Source of the DNA: DATLHO01 sp035539855
GTDB taxonomy: Bacteria > Bacteroidota > Ignavibacteria > OLB7
Direction of reading: 5' to 3'
Length of the DNA: 11,060 nucleotides
NCBI GenBank assembly: GCA_035539855.1
Contig: DATLHO010000085.1
Coordinates: forward strand, 1-11,060
This document shows positions 1 to 6,283 of the stretch, piece by piece (position 1 is the first letter of the stretch; every line of letters starts with the position of its first letter). Under the pieces are notes generated by a model, which was not told the origin of the DNA, made no database searches, and saw only the letters and a list, made by a program, of their open reading frames with translations. The position numbers and the translations under genes are program-made.

Positions 1-38
1 AACAGAAGGGCGAGCGCGGAGAGCCGGGGGATCTTCAT
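1..38 (-). CDS. 5' end of a gene with a signal-peptide-like start (partial)
   Basis: Only the first 12 codons lie in the window; the gene runs off the left edge. They read MKIPRLSALALL, with a basic n-region (K2, R5) followed by a hydrophobic run, which is how an exported or lipoprotein precursor usually begins. No other start codon lies in the same frame in the 42 bases upstream. There is no clear Shine-Dalgarno sequence, as for most genes in this window. The ATG lies only about 40 bases beyond the terminator of the tRNA-Thr gene, so its own promoter would have to be very close or transcription would have to read through. Function cannot be judged from so little; the short length means the call could be wrong. 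Confidence 0.4.
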   Translation of the reverse strand, partial: MKIPRLSALALL

Positions 39-76
39 ACGGGAAGGATGAGGAAGACCGACGGGAGGAGGAAATG

Positions 77-107
77 AAAAACGCCAGCCCCCACAGGAAG
101 GCTGGCG
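77..107 (-). terminator. Intrinsic terminator after tRNA-Thr
   Basis: On the minus strand a perfect 8-bp stem CGCCAGCC/GGCTGGCG (107-100 and 89-82, 10-base loop) is followed directly by five T (81-77). It begins 7 bases after the end of the tRNA gene. This is a textbook rho-independent terminator and closes the tRNA transcript. Confidence 0.85.
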
Positions 108-114
108 ATTCGTG

Positions 115-187
115 GGCCACCACACGGACTCGAACCGTGGACCTGCTCATTACGAATGAGCTGCTCTACCAACTGAGCTATGGTGGC
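115..187 (-). tRNA. tRNA-Thr (anticodon CGT)
   Basis: The minus strand folds into a full cloverleaf: acceptor GCCACCA/TGGTGGC, D-arm GCTC/GAGC with loop AGTTGGTA, anticodon stem GCTCA/TGAGC with loop TTCGTAA, and T-arm CACGG/CCGTG with loop TTCGAGT. The anticodon CGT reads ACG codons for threonine. The discriminator base reads C, and the next bases are CAC, so the 3' CCA is not encoded and must be added after transcription. The gene is transcribed alone from its own promoter (201-233) and ends at the terminator at 77-107. Confidence 0.97.
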
Positions 188-200
188 ACAGAAGAGACGA

Positions 201-233
201 CAAATCTATGGAGGCCGACCGGGGCGGTCCAAA
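201..233 (-). promoter_or_regulatory. Promoter of tRNA-Thr, TTTG-N21-TAGATTTG
   Basis: On the minus strand TTTG (233-230) lies 21 bases before TAGATTTG (208-201), an exact match to the TTTG/TAnnTTTG promoter known from Bacteroidota. The same hexamers also read as a weak sigma70 pair (TTGGAC, 18 bases, TAGATT). The expected start point, near 194-196, is 7-9 bases before the tRNA 5' end. Confidence 0.6.
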
Positions 234-267
234 GGGTTTTTCTCGGCTGACCGTTTTTTACGTCTGG

Positions 268-1752
268 TCAGATGCCCTCGTAGCGAACGACGCCGCCGAC
301 GATCGTGTAGAGAACGGTCGTTCCGTCGTCGAACGGATCGCCGGTCAGCACGACGACGTCGGCATCGAAGCCGGGCTCGAGGCGACCGCGCCGAGTCTCG
401 CCGGGTCGCCCGGACGGCGCCCACGCCGTGAAGGCTCGCAGCGCCGCGTCGCGGTCGATCGCTTCTGACGCGAACCACGCGCCGGCGCCGGGTCGCGGCT
501 CGCGGCGCACGAACGCGCGCAGGCCCGCGAGCGGATCGGGCGACTCGATCGGGAAGTCGGACCCTGCGATAACGCGCGCGCCGCCCTCGAGCAGCGTGCG
601 CCAGGGATACGCCATGCGGCAGCGATCGAGTCCGAGTCGCGCCTCGGCCATCGCCGCGTCGCTCGTGCAGTGCGTGGGCTGCATCGCGGCGACGACGTCG
701 AGTCCGGCGAAGCGGCCGACGTCGTCGGGGTGCACGATCTGCGCGTGCTCGATGCGCAGCAGCGTGCCGGGATGTCGCGCGCGCAGGCGTTCGTAGGCGT
801 CGAGCGCAATGCGGTTGGCGGCGTCGCCGATGGCGTGCGTCGCGATCGCGTGTCCGGCCGCGGCCGCCGCATCGGCCCGCTCGACCAGCTCGTCGATGTC
901 GATCAGACCGAGCCCGAGCGACGTCGGATCGTCGGCATACGGCTCGAGCAGCAGTGCGCCGCGCGAGCCCAGCGCGCCGTCGACGAAGTACTTCACACCG
1001 ACGACGTCGAGCATCGGCGCAATCGCGCGGGGCGCGCCGAAGTCGCGCCATCCGTCGTTCATTCCCTCGAGGAACACGGCCGCCCGCACGCGAAGCTCGC
1101 CGGCGGCCGCTGCTGCGGCAGACACCTCGAGCACGTCGGTCGCGACGTTCATGTCGTGGACCTCGGTAATGCCGTACTCGAGGCAGCGATCGACCGCCAT
1201 CGTCAGCCAGCGCCGCATCCTCTCGGCGCTCGGTCGCGGAATCGCACTGTCGAGCAGGCGAACGGCGTTGTCGATGAGCAGCCCGTCCGGCTTCCCGTCG
1301 TCGCCGAGCACGATCTCGCCCCCGTCGATGGTGCCGGCCTCGATCCCCGCGAGCGCCATCGCGCTCGAGTTGATCCAGACCGCGTGCGTGTCGACGCGGT
1401 AGAGCGCGACCGGATGGTCCGGCGCCGCCGTGTCGAGCGCCGCGCGCGTCGGCCGCGCGCGATCGAGCCACTCGGTCTCGTTCCACCCGAAGCCGAGAAT
1501 CCACTCCCCTTCCGGCGTTGTCGCAGCTCGGTAGGCGACACGGGCCAGGCAGTCGGTGATCGTGCGGAGCCCGCCGAGCTGAACGCGCTCGGCCATCTGG
1601 CCGAGGCCCAGCAGGTGGCAGTGCGTGTCGACGAAGCCCGGGAGCACGACCGCGCCGGCGGGCACGAGCAGCTCGGCGCCGTCGACGACGACGCGCGGAC
1701 GCTCCGACGCGCCGACCGATGCGATGATGCCGTTGCTGATCTCGATGCGCAT
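268..1752 (-). CDS. YtcJ-type metal-dependent amidohydrolase (amidohydrolase family 3)
   Basis: A 494-residue protein of the amidohydrolase superfamily, cytoplasmic (no signal peptide). It has the small N-terminal beta domain and then the FVDTHCHL metal-binding motif (H44, H46). Further along are GVKYFVDGALGSRGA (about 252-266, K254), ATHAIGD (H306), IEHAQ (H336) and GSDFPIESPDP (D399), which together are the metal ligands and signature loops of the YtcJ group. A C-terminal GFDADVVVL strand closes the beta sandwich. The length is slightly short for the family (about 530-550), mainly because the N-terminus lacks the usual leader. The start overlaps no gene and lies 22 bases after yraN, so the two are probably cotranscribed. 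The family hydrolyses amides, imides or carbamates; the substrate cannot be told from sequence. There is no clear Shine-Dalgarno sequence. Confidence 0.92.
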   Translation of the reverse strand: MRIEISNGIIASVGASERPRVVVDGAELLVPAGAVVLPGFVDTHCHLLGLGQMAERVQLGGLRTITDCLARVAYRAATTPEGEWILGFGWNETEWLDRARPTRAALDTAAPDHPVALYRVDTHAVWINSSAMALAGIEAGTIDGGEIVLGDDGKPDGLLIDNAVRLLDSAIPRPSAERMRRWLTMAVDRCLEYGITEVHDMNVATDVLEVSAAAAAAGELRVRAAVFLEGMNDGWRDFGAPRAIAPMLDVVGVKYFVDGALGSRGALLLEPYADDPTSLGLGLIDIDELVERADAAAAAGHAIATHAIGDAANRIALDAYERLRARHPGTLLRIEHAQIVHPDDVGRFAGLDVVAAMQPTHCTSDAAMAEARLGLDRCRMAYPWRTLLEGGARVIAGSDFPIESPDPLAGLRAFVRREPRPGAGAWFASEAIDRDAALRAFTAWAPSGRPGETRRGRLEPGFDADVVVLTGDPFDDGTTVLYTIVGGVVRYEGI

Positions 1753-1774
1753 GATGTGTCGTGCGATGAGCGCT

Positions 1775-2152
1775 TCAGGGGAAGGCGTCGATCAGGTGCC
1801 TGATCTCCGGCTCCCCGTCACGACCGCTGACGTAGTCGACGGCGACGACATCGAAGCGCGCCCGAACGTCGGCAATCTTCCAGAGGTGAATGAACCCTTC
1901 GGCGACGCGGCGGATCACTCGTCGCTTCGCCTCGGTGATGGCCTCCTCGGGCCGGCCGTAGCGATAACTGCGGCGCGCCTTGACCTCGATGAAGACCCAG
2001 GTCGCGCCGTCGCGCATGATCAGGTCGATCTCGCCGATCCGTCCGAAGGTGAAGTTCTGACGAACGAGCTGGTAGCCCTTCGCCTCGAGATGCCGGAGCG
2101 CGAGCGTCTCGTGCTCGGCGCCATCCTGGCGTCGATTCTCGCCGGTGAGCAT
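1775..2152 (-). CDS. yraN: YraN / UPF0102 family endonuclease-like protein
   Basis: A 125-residue protein with the full UPF0102 pattern: AEHETLALRHLEAKGY at the N-terminus, GRIGEIDLIMRD (38-48, D43), WVFIEVKARRS (52-62, E56 and K58) and RFDVVAVDY (99-107). The D...ExK layout is that of restriction-endonuclease-like folds; the family is thought to act on DNA, but its cellular job is poorly known. The open frame reaches further upstream, to about 2302, but those residues are arginine-rich and non-conserved. The ATG at 2152 gives the usual length of about 120 and the usual distance to the first conserved helix. The gene sits between tyrS and the amidohydrolase; the common partner rnhB is absent. 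A candidate promoter lies at 2201-2232. Confidence 0.9.
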   Translation of the reverse strand: MLTGENRRQDGAEHETLALRHLEAKGYQLVRQNFTFGRIGEIDLIMRDGATWVFIEVKARRSYRYGRPEEAITEAKRRVIRRVAEGFIHLWKIADVRARFDVVAVDYVSGRDGEPEIRHLIDAFP

Positions 2153-2200
2153 GATGGTGGCTCGATGTGCTGGTGCGGAAGATCGGCGGTGACCTTGCGA

Positions 2201-2232
2201 CGAAGGTACGCTCCGGCGCCTGTCGTCGCAAT
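2201..2232 (-). promoter_or_regulatory. Candidate promoter of yraN, ATTG-N20-TACCTTCG
   Basis: On the minus strand ATTG (2232-2229) lies 20 bases before TACCTTCG (2208-2201), one base away from TAnnTTTG. It fits the pattern and spacing seen before the tRNA, pdp and htpG. It would give a leader of about 40 bases before the ATG at 2152. With two short elements a chance match cannot be excluded. Confidence 0.35.
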
Positions 2233-2287
2233 CCCCACGAGCCGTCGCCCAACACCGACACCGTCGGTCTGCACCGTCACCCGATCC

Positions 2288-2314
2288 GTCGGCGCGCAGC
2301 ACGCACGTGCCGAC
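2288..2314 (-). terminator. Inverted repeat at the end of tyrS, possible weak terminator
   Basis: GTCGGC (2314-2309) and GCCGAC (2293-2288) form a 6-bp stem on the minus strand beginning within the tyrS stop codon; two more pairs form beyond an A-C mismatch. No T-tract follows, so it is a poor intrinsic terminator. The rest of the 161-bp gap to yraN holds only the promoter candidate at 2201-2232. Confidence 0.3.
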
Positions 2315-3534
2315 TAGGCGTTCGGGACGAGCCGGAGGAATCTCCGCTTGCCGACCTTCAGCACCGACTCGGCGCCGGGCGTGAACAGGTGGGCGATCTC
2401 GGTGACCTTCGCGCCGTCGAGCGAGACGCCGCCGCCCTGGATCAATCGCTTCGCCTCGGCCTTCGACGGCGCCAGTCCCGCATCGACCATGATGTCGATG
2501 AGCGGAGCTGCGTGCGCGACGTGGAACTCCTCGATGTGCTCGGGCGCGTCCTTGTGGATGAAGATCCGGTCGAACTCCTCCTCGGCCTTGCGCGCGGTGC
2601 CCTCGCTCGTGTAGCGCGCGACGATCTCCCGCGCCAGGCGTCGCTTGAGATCACGCGGGTGCAGCGTTCCGGCGGCGAGACCCTCGGCGATCGCCTTGAC
2701 CTCGGTCTCGCCGTAGAAGCACGCGTGCTTGTAGTACATCGGGATCACCGCGTCGGGGATCGAGAGCACCTTGCCGTACATGTCGTTCGGGAAGTCGTTG
2801 AGCCCGATGTAGTTGTCGAGCGACTTGGACATCTTCTCGACGCCGTCGGTGCCGACCAGCAGCGCGGTCGTGAGCACCGCCTGGGGCTCCTGCCCGTGCG
2901 AGCGCTGGATGTCGCGGCCGACCAGGAGGTTGAACTTCTGATCGGTGCCGCCGAGCTCGACGTCGCTCTCGACCGCGACCGAATCGAACGCCTGCGCCAG
3001 CGGGTAGACCATCTCGTGCAGCGAGATCGGCCGCTCCTCGTTGAAGCGCTTGTGAAAGTCTTCGCGCTCGAGCATCTGCGAGACGGTGTACTTCGACGCG
3101 AGCATGATGACGTCGGCGAAGCTCATGCGGCCGAGCCATTCGGAGTTGTAGACCATGCGCAGGCGCTTGCTCGAGAGGATCTTCGTCGCCTGCTCGAAAT
3201 AGGTCTGGCCGTTCTGACGCGTCTCCTCGAGACTCAGCGCCGGACGAGTCTTCGACTGCCCGGTCGGATCACCGATCATCGCGGTGAAATCACCGACGAT
3301 CAGGATCGCCTGGTGGCCGAGATCCTGGAAGTCGCGGAGCTTCTGCAGCACGACCGCGTGACCGATGTGCAGGTCCGGTCGCGAAGGATCGGCGCCGAGC
3401 TTCACGTTGAGCGGCGTGCCGGTCTTGATGGCGCGCTCGATCTTCTGGACGAGCTCCTCCTTCGGTATGATCTCCTCTGCCCCGCGGGCGATGAGATCCA
3501 TCTGCTCGTTGAGCGACGGGAACTTGGTTGGCAT
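2314..3534 (-). CDS. tyrS: Tyrosine--tRNA ligase
   Basis: A 406-residue class I aminoacyl-tRNA synthetase that activates tyrosine with ATP and loads it on tRNA-Tyr. The Rossmann domain carries LHIGH (55-59) after KLGADPSRPD, GDFTAMIGDPTG (81-92), the tyrosine-pocket loop GGTDQKFNLLVGR (195-207) and the KMSKS loop (234-238). The C-terminal 60 or so residues (from about 343) form an S4-like RNA-binding domain with the typical LIQGGGVSLDG and LKVGKRRFLRL. The length and the HIGH spelling fit the second bacterial TyrRS type (TyrZ-like, about 400 residues). The ATG at 3534 fits the family start, but no Shine-Dalgarno sequence precedes it. Instead, the leader is an array of 7-bp repeats that runs right up to the start codon. 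Confidence 0.98.
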   Translation of the reverse strand: MPTKFPSLNEQMDLIARGAEEIIPKEELVQKIERAIKTGTPLNVKLGADPSRPDLHIGHAVVLQKLRDFQDLGHQAILIVGDFTAMIGDPTGQSKTRPALSLEETRQNGQTYFEQATKILSSKRLRMVYNSEWLGRMSFADVIMLASKYTVSQMLEREDFHKRFNEERPISLHEMVYPLAQAFDSVAVESDVELGGTDQKFNLLVGRDIQRSHGQEPQAVLTTALLVGTDGVEKMSKSLDNYIGLNDFPNDMYGKVLSIPDAVIPMYYKHACFYGETEVKAIAEGLAAGTLHPRDLKRRLAREIVARYTSEGTARKAEEEFDRIFIHKDAPEHIEEFHVAHAAPLIDIMVDAGLAPSKAEAKRLIQGGGVSLDGAKVTEIAHLFTPGAESVLKVGKRRFLRLVPNA

Positions 3535-3596
3535 GTCAGGGGTCAGAGGTCAGATGTCAGAGGTCAAATGTCAGAGGTCAGATGTCAGAGGTCACG
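3534..3596. repeat. Nine tandem heptamers, TGTCAGA / GGTCAGA type
   Basis: Read on the plus strand, nine consecutive 7-base units begin at 3534: TGTCAGG, GGTCAGA, GGTCAGA, TGTCAGA, GGTCAAA, TGTCAGA, GGTCAGA, TGTCAGA, GGTCACG. Units largely alternate between the T and G forms, giving a 14-base higher period. The first base belongs to the tyrS start codon, so the array is the immediate upstream sequence of tyrS. Such low-complexity heptamer tracts are known in cyanobacteria as STRR sequences and occur between genes in other phyla. Confidence 0.9.
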
Positions 3597-3608
3597 GGGC
3601 GCTTCTGG

Positions 3609-3636
3609 TTTTTTGTTATTTGTTATTTGTTGTTGG
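3609..3636. repeat. Short T-rich heptamer array (TTATTTG-like, four units)
   Basis: Plus-strand units TTTTTTG, TTATTTG, TTATTTG, TTGTTGG follow each other with a 7-base period. In another phase the unit is TATTTGT, which differs by one base from TATTGGT, the reverse complement of the ACCAATA array at 3661-3695. The two arrays therefore form an imperfect inverted repeat, helped by GGTTG (3637-3641) facing CAACC (3659-3663). Confidence 0.7.
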
Positions 3637-3660
3637 GGTTGATCGTGTTGCTGACGGTCA

Positions 3661-3695
3661 ACCAATAACCAATAACCAAAAACCAATAACCAATA
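3661..3695. repeat. Five tandem heptamers ACCAATA
   Basis: Plus-strand units ACCAATA, ACCAATA, ACCAAAA, ACCAATA, ACCAATA, perfectly in register. The array lies between smpB and tyrS, 47 bases from the smpB stop codon. The remaining bases toward smpB include the palindrome CCCGGCCGGG but no T-tract terminator. Confidence 0.9.
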
Positions 3696-3741
3696 CCGAA
3701 CAACCCAGCCGTCGTCACTCACCGTTCCCGGCCGGGTCGCT

Positions 3742-4200
3742 CTACTCTTCGCCGCGGCGGAGGCGGCGGTCGGAGTCGCGGGCCTTGGTCGTTTCGCGCT
3801 TGTCGTAGAGCTTCTTGCCGCGGGCGATGCCGATCTCGATCTTCAGCGTGCTTCCCTTGAAGTAGATCGAGAGCGGCACGAGCGTCAGGCCTTTTTCGGC
3901 GGCGCGGGCGACGAGCTTGTCGAGCTCCTTGCGCTTGAGCAGCAGCTTGCGCGGACGCGTCGGCTCGTGATTGTTGATGTTGCCGTGCTCGTACGGCTGG
4001 ATCGTGCATCCGAGCAGCCAGAGCTCGCCGCCGCGCTCCTCGGCATAGCTCTCCTGCAGCGAAACATGGCCCGCGCGCACCGACTTGACCTCGGTCCCGA
4101 GCAGCACGATGCCCGCTTCGACGCGATCGAGGATCTCGTACTCGAAGCGCGCCTTGCGGTTGCTGATGACCGTCTTGATCGAGGGTGATTCGCCAGCCAT
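3742..4200 (-). CDS. smpB: SsrA-binding protein SmpB (trans-translation)
   Basis: A 152-residue protein that binds tmRNA and brings it to stalled ribosomes, so that stuck chains are tagged and released. All family landmarks are present: NRKARFEYEILD (14-25), GIVLLGTEVKSVRAG (30-44), LQESYAEERGGELWL (48-62), the YEHGNINNHEPTRPRKLLL stretch (70-88) and the GLTLVPLSIYFKGS strand (104-117). The basic C-terminal tail follows GKKLYDKRETTKARD (128-142); this tail enters the empty mRNA channel. Length is normal. The start fits the family, with at most a weak GGAA upstream. The gene lies 54 bases after pdp and may be read through from it, but it also has a TATCTTTG element just upstream. The tmRNA gene (ssrA) is not in this window. 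Confidence 0.97.
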   Translation of the reverse strand: MAGESPSIKTVISNRKARFEYEILDRVEAGIVLLGTEVKSVRAGHVSLQESYAEERGGELWLLGCTIQPYEHGNINNHEPTRPRKLLLKRKELDKLVARAAEKGLTLVPLSIYFKGSTLKIEIGIARGKKLYDKRETTKARDSDRRLRRGEE

Positions 4201-4225
4201 GCGTCGTTCCGGAATCGAAAGACTC

Positions 4226-4233
4226 CAAAGATA
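4226..4233 (-). promoter_or_regulatory. TATCTTTG element before smpB, possible promoter
   Basis: The minus strand reads TATCTTTG (4233-4226), an exact TAnnTTTG box and identical to the box of the pdp promoter (5824-5817). No TTG-type upstream box is present at 19-21 bases, so it would be a weak or partial promoter, starting about 18 bases before the smpB ATG. Confidence 0.3.
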
Positions 4234-4254
4234 GGCAAACGTGTGGTGGGTCGG

Positions 4255-5568
<1,314 letters not shown>

Positions 5569-5680
5569 CGCTGCTGTTCCCCCCTTTTTCGGCGAAGATA
5601 CGCCGCAGCGCCCGATCGGGACGTCCCGTCGGCATGATGGAAAACGAGCGGTGGGATTGGATCGGCGGGCGGACGGGGTG

Positions 5681-5760
5681 AAAAAGCGGAAGGGTAACTG
5701 CCCAATCCTTGATTGTTCGTGAGATCCCCCCCAGGCCTCACGGGGCAGCCACCCTTTCGC
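5681..5760 (-). ncRNA. Structured leader RNA: three-way junction ending in a U-tract
   Basis: On the minus strand, GCG-A-AAGGGTGGCTGCCC (5760-5743) pairs with GGGCAGTTACCCTT-C-CGC (5703-5686): 14 continuous pairs, an A-C mismatch, then 3 more pairs. Inside are a second stem CGTGAG/CTCACG (5742-5737 and 5723-5718, 13-base loop with seven G) and a small third stem AATC/GATT (5714-5711 and 5707-5704, loop AAG). Five T (5685-5681) follow directly. Two of the long-stem pairs are G-U on the minus strand but would be A-C mismatches on the plus strand, so the RNA is from the minus strand. It lies between the promoter at 5817-5847 and pdp. It could be an attenuator or riboswitch-like leader, a small RNA of about 130 bases, or a plain terminator for upstream transcripts. 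No known class was recognised. Confidence 0.6.
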
Positions 5761-5805
5761 AGAGCGGTAGATATTTCGGTGATCCGGAAGCCATTGCGGC
5801 ATCAA

Positions 5806-5845
5806 CGAATCGCGGGCAAAGATAGAGTACTCGAATCGCGAATCA
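5806..5845. promoter_or_regulatory. Repeated CGAATC boxes over the pdp leader promoter, possible operator
   Basis: On the plus strand, CGAATCGCG occurs exactly twice (5806-5814 and 5832-5840), with a further CGAATC at 5839-5844 directly behind the second copy. One copy lies in the promoter spacer and one at the expected transcription start. A regulator bound there would block RNA polymerase, but no regulator gene is nearby. Confidence 0.3.
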
Positions 5846-5847
5846 AA
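5817..5847 (-). promoter_or_regulatory. Promoter of the pdp leader, TTTG-N19-TATCTTTG
   Basis: On the minus strand TTTG (5847-5844) lies 19 bases before TATCTTTG (5824-5817), an exact match in both boxes to the TTTG/TAnnTTTG promoter. An A/T-rich stretch (about 5847-5869) just upstream could act as an UP element. Transcription would start near 5810 and give a leader of about 240 bases before the pdp ATG. Confidence 0.55.
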
Positions 5848-5894
5848 ACACTTTTTAACATTTGACCCGAGAAGTGTGTCCGGATGTCTCGGTC

Positions 5895-6173
5895 TCAGCC
5901 TCCGAAGTGTTCGTCGAGGTAGGAGTTGATCTGCTGCTCGATCATCCCGCGCATCGGCGAAAGCAGCATGCCGAGCTCGATGTTGATGCGGACCTTCTTC
6001 TCCTCCACGTCGATGCGTCCGTTGGCGCCGCTGCGCTTGAACGAGAGCGTGTCACCCTGCCAGGTGGTGTCGGCCTGCAGGCGACTGGCGATGTCGGCGG
6101 CCATGTCGTCGACGGCCTTGCGCGCGCCGGCGCGCCCGAGCGAATGAGTGCGGACGATGTCGATGGTAGCCAT
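5895..6173 (-). CDS. PHA granule-region family small protein (polyhydroxyalkanoic acid system)
   Basis: A 92-residue soluble protein that matches the family found near polyhydroxyalkanoate genes (PF09650/TIGR02610, from memory). The typical pattern is visible: IDIVRTHSLGRAGAR (4-18), a predicted amphipathic helix (VDDMAADIASRL), then TWQGDTLSFKRSGANGRIDV (37-56), INIELGMLLSPMRG (63-76) and the closing helix IEQQINSYLDEHF (78-90). The family's role is not well established; it was named for its gene neighbourhood. No PHA synthase, depolymerase or phasin gene is nearby, so a PHA role here is only by family name. The ATG at 6173 matches the family start; the frame is open far upstream but with arginine-rich, non-conserved sequence. 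It lies 110 bases after the secreted protein gene and may share its transcript. Confidence 0.85.
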   Translation of the reverse strand: MATIDIVRTHSLGRAGARKAVDDMAADIASRLQADTTWQGDTLSFKRSGANGRIDVEEKKVRINIELGMLLSPMRGMIEQQINSYLDEHFGG

Positions 6174-6213
6174 GGATTGTCGTGCTCGTTGGTGATGCCT
6201 GGTGCCGCCTGAT

Positions 6214-6242
6214 GCTGCACGCTCCGTGGCGAAGCATGCAGC
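6214..6242 (-). terminator. Hairpin between the secreted-protein gene and the PHA-family gene
   Basis: The minus strand GCTGCATGCT / AGCGTGCAGC (6242-6233 and 6223-6214) forms a 10-bp stem, one pair being U-G, with a 9-base loop. It starts 42 bases after the stop codon of the upstream gene and has no T-tract. It may be a weak terminator, an mRNA 3'-end stabiliser or a leader structure of the next gene. The wobble pair would be a C-A mismatch on the other strand. Confidence 0.4.
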
Positions 6243-6283
6243 AATCCGACTGCCATCGCGCGGAAGCGACGACCGGACGGCGG

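Noticed and set aside
74..235. Plus-strand start ATG at 74 with a good GGAGGAGG run before it
   Set aside because: The frame passes through the tRNA terminator and the tRNA gene in antisense; the purine-rich run is most likely coincidental.
240..270. Terminator after the amidohydrolase gene from CTGACC/GGTCAG
   Set aside because: The stem is only 6 bp with a 13-base loop and is not followed by T on the minus strand.
2020..2280. Possible small gene on the minus strand between tyrS and yraN (GTG start at 2280)
   Set aside because: More than half of it overlaps yraN in another frame, there is no ribosome binding site and no recognisable protein family; the promoter candidate for yraN lies inside it.
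670..3642. Long plus-strand open frames opposite the amidohydrolase and tyrS genes
   Set aside because: Both are shadows of well-supported genes. The second even runs into the heptamer array, giving the GQMSEVRCQRS-type peptide that such repeats yield in spurious proteins.
3534..3695. CRISPR-like repeat array
   Set aside because: Units are 7 bases, directly adjacent, with no unique spacers and no cas genes.
5736..5760. T-box leader before pdp (AAAGGGTGG resembles the AGGGTGG of T-boxes)
   Set aside because: The following bases are CTGCCCCG and not ACCGCG, no specifier stem was found, and pdp is not a typical T-box target. The motif is explained as the 5' arm of the long stem.
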